A stretch of DNA of 64,000 bases, taken from contig NC_059258.1 of the NCBI RefSeq assembly GCF_017591435.1, positions 5,787,571 through 5,851,570 on the forward strand, written 5' to 3'. The position numbers and the translations under genes are program-made. A model generated the notes under the pieces. It made no database searches, was not told the DNA's origin, and worked only from the letters and a program-made list of their open reading frames with translations. Of the stretch, positions 44,443-64,000 are shown one piece after another. Each line of letters begins with the position of its first letter. Within the stretch, counting starts at the first letter, position 1. The stretch comes from Portunus trituberculatus. Its lineage: Eukaryota; Arthropoda; Malacostraca; Decapoda; Portunidae.

Positions 44443-44656
44443 TTAACCCCTTCAGTACTGGGACACATCTTTATCTTGAGATTTGTATACCATTAGACCA
44501 TTTTATTGACATTAGGAAGGGTCTGTGGAGGTCCAAAGATTAATGGCCACAGTCTTCACTATTTTAATCCCTTACATAAGTTTCTGAAGCTGTATAAAAT
44601 AATCAAATAGTAAACAGAATGAATAACAAAACGTGTTATGGTACTGAAGGGGTTAA
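44443..44656. mobile_element. TTAA-flanked MITE, best preserved copy
   Basis: Begins TTAACCCCTTCAGTACTG and ends GTACTGAAGGGGTTAA, with intact TTAA on both sides. It is 214 bases and noncoding. The ends match the piggyBac superfamily signature (TTAA target, CCC start). It lies in the inferred first intron or upstream region of TTC5. Confidence 0.8.
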
Positions 44657-44944
44657 CTGCTCGGTCATTAAGTTGTCGGAATGGCAGAGGAGCAGCCTTG
44701 AGGTGTTTCTAAGAAGCTAAGGCCCCTGTGGTGTTTTGCCTAATTATTTTTCACCTAATTTAGGTTTTCAGGGGAGTAATCTCATAGTATCTCATCTCTG
44801 TATCCAATATCCAGTTTCTTCTTCAAAGCATGGACAGTTTTGTGTTTCTTTCCTCACTAAGCTTATATCAAACATCTATTAGAAAACTATACATATTCAT
44901 TTCTTTTTTGCAATTTTCTTCCTCCAACTTCATGCTGTGTCATC

Positions 44945-44947
<3 letters not shown>

Positions 44948-45006
<59 letters not shown>
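44948..45006 (+). repeat. (GT)n microsatellite
   Basis: About 29 GT units. Confidence 0.97.
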
Positions 45007-45009
<3 letters not shown>

Positions 45010-45129
45010 ACTTTTGGTGTTGGCTAGGTTGTGATGTAGTTATGAAAGTTTTGTTAGTAATATAGTGACGACTGCAGCAAGGTATTTTTTTACTTTTTTT
45101 ATTCCATCTTATTCCATTTTTCTATATTT

Positions 45130-45200
45130 TTCATTTAGGAGAAGCACCAACCAAGGGCAACAAAGCAGCAATATAAAGAAGACCCACTGAGGTGCCAGTC
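45130..45200 (-). mobile_element. LINE-2-family 3' scrap
   Basis: Bases GGAGAAGCACCAACCAAGGG and CAACAAAGCAGCAATATAAA resemble the 3' end of the element at 54880. Similar scraps lie at 37450-37500 and 51900-51955. Confidence 0.45.
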
Positions 45201-45816
45201 CACAGTCAAATGTGTCAGTCAGAAATTATAGGAAAAGTCTAACGTAGTAAAATTTTATAACTTCACCAGAGAACATGTAGCATCTCTGAAATTTAGGGTT
45301 TGTGTCAGAAATGTAGAATTTATTGGGTAGAATGTAAAAACTGTGATAGAATAAATTAAAAGCCATAATATGTGTGGTGTGAGTGTTGACTTTATTTTCC
45401 ATTTATTTTATTTTGTTATATATTTTTTCAACCACGTAGAAACCATAAGTTATCCGAAGCACAGAAACGAAGCAAGAAGTTTGAATCGATGTGCTGTGTG
45501 CTGTGTTTTATTCTCCATTTATTCTATTTCATCGTATTATTTATAGCTATTTTTTCACCATACAGAAATCACAAGAGTCAGGAGGTCAGGAAGCAGGAGT
45601 GAGGCATCAGTGTGGTGTGTGCTGTGTGCTGAGCTGAGGAACCGAGGGTGGTGGAACTGGTGTGGCTGACTGTCCCTGCCTCAGTAAGTGTCACCAAAGT
45701 CTCTCTTCTTCAGTGTTGGGGTTGTATTCCTCAACTTGTACTTTCAGATTTGTCCAAGCTAGATGAAAGGTAGATTTGTGAAAAGAAAAAAGGAGATTGG
45801 AAGGTATTGGTTGTCA

Positions 45817-45936
<120 letters not shown>

Positions 45937-46243
45937 ACAATTTTAATTACAAACCACTTGGGTAAAAATTATCAGTGAGAATATTAACATGTCTTTTATA
46001 ATGGATTTTCTAATGTATTTATTTATATTTATTTATCATTAATTGCAAAGGAAGTGAAAGATACCCTTGGGAATATTATTTGTTTCTTCTAAATAAATAT
46101 TTCTTTGTCAGATTCTCAATTATACAGAATCTTCACTAGTCAAATTGCAAAGTACTTTACACCATTACTTAACAGGCAGGCATACAAACAAGCTCTTTAA
46201 TTTTCAGGTTAGTATTTCAAGTTCTAACAAGTTTTATTTCCAG

Positions 46244-46347
46244 GTGAGTGTGGTGCTTGAGAGGAGTGGAGGGGGAGGAGGAGGAGGCCTGGTGAGGGGT
46301 GAGAGGTGAGGAAGTCTTGTGGGGGCTTCAGGAGTCACCCACTCACC

Positions 46348-46371
<24 letters not shown>
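46244..46371 (+). CDS. TTC5: TTC5 first coding exon with 5'UTR
   Basis: The acceptor TTATTTCCAG at 46243 opens a purine-rich 5'UTR of about 104 bases. The ATG at 46348 gives MAALDQIR before the donor AGG/GTGAGT (coding part 46348-46371, phase 0). The first base pairs after the acceptor read GTGAGTG and could themselves be a donor, so the upstream border is uncertain. Confidence 0.75.
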
Positions 46372-56488
<10,117 letters not shown>

Positions 56489-57639
56489 TGAGTGGAGCAG
56501 TGGACAGCCACGGTCAGTCACCCTCCTCTTGGTAGCTCTGGCAAGTCTGAAGTAGGTGCTGTGGGTACTACTTCTCCCTCCATGAGACTGATCCTAGTGA
56601 CTGCCAGAGAAGTAGTGGTGATGATGGTGGTGGTAGTGGTGGTAGTGGTGGATGGTATGTAGCTTTTTTTTTTATCATTGAATCCGAAAATCATGTTTTG
56701 GTATATTTATTGAATCTGAAAATCATGTTTTGATATATTTATTCTATGTTTTATGACCACTCAAGTGCAATGGTGTTGGCTTTGTTTGGCGGACACACCA
56801 CAGTACTATCAAGGCACTTGGTGAAAGGTAAACATGAACTATGATCTGTGGACTGTGTTTGTGTTTAAGTGTGTGGCTGAGCAGTGCAATGTTCAGCCGT
56901 GTGTGGGACTTGAGGAGGCTGCTGGAATCACTGCATTGTGTTGTGTTGGTTACTGGTTGTGTTTATCATTAATGGTGAAGGAATTGGTAGCTTAGTGATT
57001 CATTGCTGGTTTGTTGCAATTTATATGATTGCCATCTTTATCTACAGCTGTCCTATTAACCTGAAGACATCACATCATTGAAATTATTAATTTGAGTTTG
57101 ACTTCTGGCAGTCTGTACCAAGAATCTTGTGCTGTGAAGCTGAGTGACCTGGCAGTGTGTGTTTGTGTGTGTGTGTGAGATGGTGACTGTAAGCATACGA
57201 TGTGATATTTTGTGCCCGTGAATTGACCTGTACGAGTGCGTCAAGATGGTCATTCATTAACTCTTTTCAAAATACTACATACCTAGACACAAGTGGCTGT
57301 CCAGTAGCTTGTGTCTCCGGTGTTGGTCTGTCCAGCATTCCGTAACATAGAAACCTTTCTCAAGCATGCACTCAAAAAGATAAAAGAAAAAATATATACC
57401 TTACCCTCTACTCTTGACCACATTAATAATTAGCTCTTAGGATACATATTGTTATGGATTAAGTCTTTCTCATTATAGTAATACTCATGTTTTTTATATG
57501 AAGCTAAACTTAAGTAAACTAATATTGTGATTTTAACTTAAGGTGAGGAGAACTAATCGCCAAAGCTTTGTGCTTGATCTCATATCATGTCGGCTTGTGC
57601 CCAGCCTTGCAGCCACTGTGTTGACAGTACTCTCTCACC
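56489..57639 (+). other. Probable TTC5 3'UTR and downstream sequence
   Basis: No coding exon is seen. A short 60-base direct repeat lies at 56680-56750 (GAAAATCATGTTTTG and TATATTTATT twice). No clear AATAAA was found on the plus strand. Confidence 0.4.
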
Positions 57640-58000
57640 TCAACTTTCTGCAAAGGCCACAAAGATGTTTAGCTAGGTTTCCAAGAGTGCTTCTGGTGTT
57701 AACGCAGAAACCTTACTTATCTCTTACTAGAACCATAAAAATACCCTTGAAAACCTGTCACTTCATCTAGTCTTTGGAGAGTAGTGGAGGTGTGGGGTAG
57801 AAGTGTTTTAGAATTATCTCGCTATGTGTTCCTCTCCACCCAGTTAATTTATCTTGGTAGAACCATAAAAACATCCTTAAAAACTTGTGGCATTTCTATT
57901 AGTTTTTGGAGAGTAGTGATGTGGGGTGGAAGTATTTTAGTATTTTCTCACCATGTGTTCCTCTCCACCCAGTGAGAGTCCAACTTTCTTTCTTTTATCC
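57640..58000. repeat. Dispersed repeat, second locus
   Basis: Similar to 52990-53340, with the tandem unit TTACTAGAACCATAAAAATA to TGTGTTCCTCTCCACCCAGT present twice or more. Confidence 0.65.
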
Positions 58001-58261
58001 TTAAGGGTGGGTTGTGGGATGAAGTTGCTCACCACATCAAGTGCCAAGATTGTGTTAGATCCCAGGTTCTGTTTCCCAAGGGACCAAAACAAGCACATCA
58101 AAACTTCACTCCTGTAGTTATGTAGCATGAGAGGGCCACTTTGTTTTGTTCACTGGACTTCAGAAGCATCAACACAAAGGAGTCAAAAATGTACTTCAGA
58201 AATACAGTGTTGCAAAGATCTGTGGGCATTGTACTGTTACGATGATGTGTAAATCTTTGTG

Positions 58262-58340
<79 letters not shown>

Positions 58341-59300
58341 TTGAAGGAAAAAATACATGACAGATTTAGGATATACCCATGAATTCACTAGTAACCTTAA
58401 ATTTTATCCAGTTTTAATCATCTTTAAACTATTTGTGGTTGACTTTATTCTCTAATCTTTTTAAAAATACTAATAAGACACATTGTAATGAAAGGAATGT
58501 CTTTCTGGGAATCCTTTGGTGTGCAGAGGTGATATTACAAAGCATCCATTTTAGTTTTCTCATTCTTATTATATACAAAGTACTCATAATTTTTTTTAGC
58601 TATTGGGTGAAGTGTAAAAGATGATGAGTGAAGTAACTGTAAGCCATTATTGATAGGAGGTTGTCTTGCAAGGTTTTGATATGCCTATGGTGAGCAAGAA
58701 ATGGCAAGATTACTGAAAATACAGTATGATGTCAGCAATTGGACCAGAACTATTTTGAAAGGTTCACCATCTGGACTGTACTACATAGGGAAGCATAAAT
58801 GTCATTGCTGATCTTATCAATCGGTGTTCTGGCAGTTCCACACAGAATGGCCCAGACAAACCACCACACACTCAAGCACAAATCATTCACACTCTTTGCC
58901 CTGTCAGCTCCTGGTGGAGAGGGACAGTCTTGTTGACCACCCACTTCATTCCAGGAGCCTTGCAATCACACACACACACACACACACAGAGAAAGGCACA
59001 GCAACATACCTACTCTAGCTACTATTGGACCTTACTATGGAAGTATTGATGTGTGGAGTTTTGATATTGATGGACTGAGAAAACAGCTACAAAATAATCA
59101 TAGTGAAGGTCTGAAGTTTTATAGCATGTCTGTAAAGTGTACCAAGCCAAGGTCCCATGTGAAAGGTGGTTACTGAGACAGATCATACCAGTGGAGAAAT
59201 GAAAGCACAGAGGGAAGGGAAGGCCCCACAGTCCTCCCAACTCTTTTTTTACTTGTCTTCTTTAATATAAAAGGAAGTATTATTGTTTGTGGAAGATACA
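58001..59300. other. Intergenic sequence with (GT)n
   Basis: (GT)n at 58266-58338, otherwise nothing recognised on either strand. Confidence 0.5.
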
Positions 59301-59323
59301 AAGCACAGTTACAGTACACATAA

Positions 59324-59333
59324 TTTATTTATT
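59324..59333 (-). terminator. Candidate poly(A) signals of the minus-strand gene
   Basis: Two overlapping minus-strand AATAAA hexamers (plus strand TTTATTTATT). If they belong to the gene at 63687, its 3'UTR would be about 4.4 kb long. That extent is inferred. Confidence 0.35.
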
Positions 59334-60207
59334 TCACAATCTCAAAATATTTATACAAGTCAAAGATTTCCATAATATAAACAGAGCTCTGACTGTGGAA
59401 ACATGTCACATCTTGCAATAACACTTCCGTATCTTTCTCATAAGGCAAAACATAACCTAATAATTAAGGAGGTATTTTAGCTTACACCATTTTCCATCAC
59501 AATGCCAAGAATGAGATGACAACAAGATAACCACAAAGTGAATACCTTGGGCGGCATCCTTCTCTAATGTAGGAAAGGACACCGGCCTAATCAAGATTAC
59601 CTGGTCTATCACAAAACAGAGTAAATGCCACCACTGCTGATCCTCACCCACACCCGAGTGACGGCAACAAACAAGCCGTTCTGATGGGACTGATTACAGC
59701 TGGAACAGAAAAGTTTGGTACATTGCTACAAACATCTGCTGGGGAGTATGTGGAACAATTGATATTATCACTATCAAGAAAATGAATTCTAGGAAACTAC
59801 AGCTAGTATGTGAGCTACAAAGTCTTTACGAATGTGTCTCCTCCCTCTGCACTGGGAAGATGACATGGCTGACTGAAAACACTACAGTTGGGTCACTTGT
59901 AGTGTGTTTGGCAACTGCTCACAGGGTGTGTCCTTGTCTCAAGGACTCACTTTTTTCATACCATAGTCCACAAATTTCTACCTGTTCTTACTTTAATAAG
60001 ATGTAAGAGTTTGGCTGAAGATTTTCTGCTCAACTATACATGAAGCATCAGCTAAAGTATATACGGAATGAGTTACAAGGTTCTATAAGTGGCTTTCACT
60101 TCACATCATTGCAGTATACATCACAAGTTTCCACCATCACCTCTGTAGGTGATGCAACTTTGCTATGACCTTCTCAGCTCCTGGAACAAGGAAACAAAGC
60201 AGTGCAT

Positions 60208-60266
<59 letters not shown>

Positions 60267-62572
60267 ACCAAGCCATGTGTTGGGAGGCTGTTGTGCTTTG
60301 TTCAACACAAACACAATGTACTCCATCAACATCCTCGTTTCCCTTGGCCACAAGCATAGCTGCTCACACATCTGGTTAATCATTAGGGGATTAAAAAAAT
60401 ATATATGTATATCAAAAGCCTTAAATACATATAAGTACAATAAATAGAATAATTTGGGGTATTTTGACTTGGCGTGTTGGTGACGGCACACTGACAGCAG
60501 GGAGACAGCGTGCCTTGATATGTGAAGGACGACGGCCGTGCCACTACTTATGGAACACTGACAGGATGCTGCAACGAACCAATGCACTATCTTCTCACTA
60601 AGATTTTGACACATTCTGCATTGGGATGAAATTTGGTCAGCAACGCCAAGAGCCACTTTGTGCTGTGCTGCCGGGCAAAATACTGAAGGGAAAACTGACG
60701 AGTCTGTCTTGCTGGAGACAATACAACCACAGTCTCTTTCAGAACAGCATCAGAATGTTAAAATATTCACATGTGCTTGGTGCATTGTGAGAAGTTACTG
60801 CAAAGAAACCTTGCACAATATAATTTTCAATATTATGTATAAGAAGCCAATTTGTGATGGTGTATACATCAGAGGTGGAATACAATGCCTGGCAGCTTCT
60901 AAAACATACAAAAAGCCAAAGCACCAACAAGTTCTGTAGTATACTGAAGACAGCGTATGTTGTTCCTTGATGCACATGGTGAATGTTTAATCCATCACTC
61001 CCTAGGATGTGTGACTGTGTTCCTGGTGAGGTGATGCACTGCAGTCATGATGTGCATAATGGGAAGCAGGCAAGCTGAACTGATTTACCATGAAGGGTGA
61101 TCCATGAGGCTGAGTAAAGGCAGAGGACCAAGACGTCATTCTGAGACTTGCTTTTTCCTCACACCTGGCGGACACACTGCTATGCTGGTCACCACTGCAG
61201 AGTGGTGTGAAAACCACAGAAAACTTGGGATTTACAATATTACACTACATTTTGTGCTAAACTGATTAAGTTGCCACCTCATGCTAGAAACAACTCTGAG
61301 CTCAGGATTAAAGAAGAACTAAATTAATTGTGAATGGGTCCACCAGGGTAGGTTAAATTTGCATTTTTGTGTACTTTGTACATCAGTGGATTCATATAAT
61401 GGGTGACAGATAGCAATTAGAAAAGTGAATAACCAAGCAGGTGTCTATCACTACAAATACAAAGTGCATGTGGTGTGCCTGTGTGTCCTTCCAGCCAGTG
61501 AGGAAGCAGACCAGCAATCATCCAGTGAGACAAAGGTGGCTCTGAGGACTGAGGCAGAGCAGCTTGCATTGAACACTGCTGTGAAATCAAGAAATGGATG
61601 ATGCGATCGTGTTCATTTGAAAAGGACAGGAATTTGAAGGGGAAATATATATTCTTCAACAAAAATACTAATCCAATAAAAAGCTCAAATATACAGATAA
61701 TAAAAATAGAGCATAAAGGCTTAACCCCAGGCAATGTGTGTGTTGGGGAGAATCACTACCCAGGACAAGGCTATCAGGGAAAAGTGGCTCTTGTTCCTTC
61801 CACTGTCAAGATTCACCTACACAGTACAAGATAAAAGCCACAAGAAGCGCTTGTCCTACTTTACGACAACAATGCCAGAATTACGTGCATAGAGACTGTG
61901 TGGCGGTGCACTGGTGTGGCTGGTTACGGGTGAGGTTAGAGTTAACATGCAGGTGTGAACTCTTCTTACTACATATCTCTTTCTTCACATATTCTCTCTG
62001 GCCATTCACTAATACTATGTTGGTGATTAAATGTTAATTCTTGCTTCCTTGACTTCTTCTTGAGTACAACTTCTTTGACTTCTGGCATAATGCATTCCTC
62101 CACACAGATATTCTTTTTTTATGACACCACTGCAACACACTTCAGCCACCAACACTTGCACGCACACCACTGTCTCGTCCACCATTCAGGGGTTAAACAA
62201 GATTCATAAAAGCATTGAATAAAAAATATAAGAAACTCATATAAAACACAGCTCTACAACACTGGACAAAACTTTGCAGAAATGGCCGCCACCACCACCA
62301 CCACCATTACCACATTCACTGTGCTCATCTGTCTCAAGGAACATTAAATTAAAACCTGAAGGAGACAATCATACCCTGCTGTAGTCTGTGATAATCCCTA
62401 ATTCAGTTATTACAAAATTAAAATGATTGTACAAACTTGTAATACATAAGAGAAAATTGTCCACATAATTACTATCAGTGGATCCTCAAGACTCCAACAT
62501 TCTGCTTAACACGTCCACTTGTGAGAAGAGAGTTATAATGAAGGGAATGACACACAGGTTTACTAAGGAGGA

Positions 62573-62612
<40 letters not shown>

Positions 62613-62919
62613 TTGTCCTGTGTCCCCTATTCTGCTGGTTATGCATTAAATATTTTCTGCACTACTATATCACAACCTTCCATCTTCCTACCTGCAACTG
62701 TTGGTCATCCTAATTGTCTAGTTTAGCTTCATAGTGTTTCTAATATTTATTTATGACCTCAGGTTGCTTAATGATTGAGGTCTTCTGTCTCTAAAGATTA
62801 TATATTTGTTTGAGGTTTTATGTACCTAAAGTTTAAAGGTTTCATAAGATACTCATCATTGAAAATCTAGTTTAGTAATTTCTTTTATCATTTGTTCTCT
62901 GGCGCCATCTAGCTAGCTG

Positions 62920-62920
<1 letters not shown>

Positions 62921-62999
<79 letters not shown>
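62921..62999 (+). repeat. (AC)n microsatellite, 5' flank of a SINE
   Basis: About 39 AC units ending at the tRNA-like head. Confidence 0.98.
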
Positions 63000-63000
<1 letters not shown>

Positions 63001-63278
63001 GCATAGTGTAGTGGTTAGCACGCTCGACTCACAATCGAGAGGGCCGGGTTCGAATCCCGGTAGGCGGCGAGGCAAATGGGCAAGTCTCTTAATGTGTAGC
63101 CCCTGTTCACCTAGCAGTAAATAGGTAGGGGATGTAACTCGAGGGGTTGTGGCCTCGTTTTCTCGGTGTGTGGAGTGTGTTGTGGTCTCAGTCCTACCTG
63201 AAGATCGGTCTATGAGCTTTGAGCTCGCTCCGTAATGGGGAAAGACTAGCTGGGTGACCAGCAGGTGACCGAGGTGAA

Positions 63279-63280
<2 letters not shown>
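63000..63280 (+). mobile_element. SINE-2, full-length, tRNA-like head
   Basis: The head has A box ATAGTGTAGTGGTTAGCACG, anticodon arm CTCGA-CTCACAA-TCGAG (anticodon CAC) and B box GGTTCGAATCC. The body shares blocks with SINE-1 (CCCCTGTTCACCTAGCAG; TGAAGATCGG) but differs in between. It ends GACCGAGGTGAATC before (AC)n at 63281-63340. It is a SINE and not a tRNA gene. Confidence 0.85.

Positions 63281-63340
<60 letters not shown>
63281..63340 (+). repeat. (AC)n microsatellite, 3' flank of a SINE
   Basis: About 30 AC units after the SINE-2 tail. Confidence 0.98.
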
Positions 63341-63342
<2 letters not shown>

Positions 63343-63686
63343 TGCCCTTCTCAGGAACACTCAGTTTGGACTTTGCTACACAAAACTTATTTACCTGTAA
63401 ACTTAATACAGCCAGAAAAGAAAATTAAAAGGCAATTTTTAAGCCTTGACTTGTGGCTCCTGACTCACACTCACTCTCTCTGGTGCAACAGGAGACAAGC
63501 ACAGTGCAACCAATCACTAAAATTCTTTCCTTGTGCAGTGAAAAGACAACATGAGCACAAGAGAACACATACAGCAGTACCATTTCTTTGGAGTCTGAAC
63601 ACAAATCATTAGCTGTCTCACTGAACTAAACACAAGGCTACAACAGGAGAGTGAGAGGACGAGCAGTGATGACTCTTCCCAGGGGA

Positions 63687-63905
63687 TCACTGAGAGCTGC
63701 CTGGGCTTTCTTCAGAGTGTAAGGAACGCACCAGCTCGTTGTAGTCATCCACGTATCCCTCAAAGGTCAAAAGCTGCTCGGTCAAGTCGCTTATCTCGTC
63801 CTCGGGTGTGTCGGCAAACATGCGCAGCTGTGGAGCATTCTGGCACTCACGGTAAAAGGTACCAAGGTCATTTCCAGCATCCTGCATTCCAGCGAAGGGA
63901 GTTTT
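63687..63905 (-). CDS. Last coding exon of an unidentified gene (3' partial)
   Basis: On the minus strand, acceptor TCCGGCAG is followed by 72 codons and TGA. It starts KTPFAGMQDAGNDLGTFYRE, continues CQNAPQLRMFADTPEDEISD, then LTEQLLTFEGYVDDYNELVR, and ends SPGSSQ. The segment is acidic and mostly helical, with heptad-like leucines in the third part. Codon use and composition look coding, unlike the surrounding sequence. I do not recognise the family. The remaining exons lie beyond the right edge of the window. The gene converges on TTC5. Confidence 0.7.
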   Translation of the reverse strand, partial: KTPFAGMQDAGNDLGTFYRECQNAPQLRMFADTPEDEISDLTEQLLTFEGYVDDYNELVRSLHSEESPGSSQ

Positions 63906-64000
63906 CTGCCGGATAGGAGTGTGTTAGTGTGCTGAGAAAACTCCACTGCATTTGTTCTAAGGAAAAATGTTTGTTGTGTGTAGCTAAAGAGGAGTGATAC

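Larger units (their letters stand above)
59334..63686 (-). other. Possible long 3'UTR of the minus-strand gene, with repeats
   Basis: No exon on either strand. (AC)n tracts lie at 60208-60264, 62576-62610, 62921-62999 and 63280-63340, and a SINE-2 copy at 63000. Unique AT-rich sequence fills the rest. It could equally be intergenic with a nearer, unrecognised poly(A) site. Confidence 0.35.

Overview
The window is nuclear DNA of an arthropod, most likely a decapod crustacean. The coding exons read as clear orthologues of conserved animal proteins. They are short and GC-rich, lie in large AT-rich introns with GT/AG borders, and are surrounded by very dense (AC)n, (CT)n and (AT)n microsatellites, tRNA-headed SINEs and broken non-LTR retrotransposons. 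CCTAA-like pentamers also fit the arthropod telomere motif. The species assignment is inference. No prokaryotic features, rRNA genes or CRISPR arrays were seen.

Three protein genes are supported. (1) Pcf11, plus strand: eighteen exons from 5695 to 39983. Its first coding exon was not found and is presumably upstream of the window. The exons join in one continuous frame of 1888 residues plus stop: CID, Lys/Glu helix, SRDPRL repeats, basic/Ser-rich region, conserved helix, poly-Q, RGG box, a beta-repeat domain, two zinc fingers, acidic tail with K-x-E motifs, and a C-terminus ending Cys-Ser-Ile-Met. (2) TTC5/Strap, plus strand: ten coding exons from 46348 to 56488, 429 residues, complete from ATG to stop. 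(3) The last coding exon of an unidentified minus-strand gene at 63687-63905, convergent with TTC5.

Layout. 1-5694: presumed Pcf11 intron 1, with hAT-like and TTAA-bounded MITEs, nested SINEs and LINE ends. 5695-39983: Pcf11. Its introns hold LINE fragments, two minisatellites, a pogo-like element and an inverted Penelope-like pair at 25503-27116 with a PIF/Harbinger insertion. 40-41.2 kb: Pcf11 3'UTR. 41.4-43.4 kb: intergenic SINE, AT repeats and a Harbinger MADF fragment. 43.5-56.5 kb: TTC5, whose third intron carries a 2.4 kb broken LINE, a SINE and a second LINE in tandem. 56.5-63.7 kb: no coding exon; probably two convergent 3'UTRs plus repeats.

Pcf11 acts in mRNA 3'-end formation and transcription termination. 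TTC5 acts as a p300 cofactor and in tubulin mRNA autoregulation. Nothing in the sequence links them functionally; they are only neighbours. The most striking unexplained pattern is that nearly every copy of one LINE family, and most copies of two SINE families, sits inside (AC)n tracts with (AC)n on both sides.
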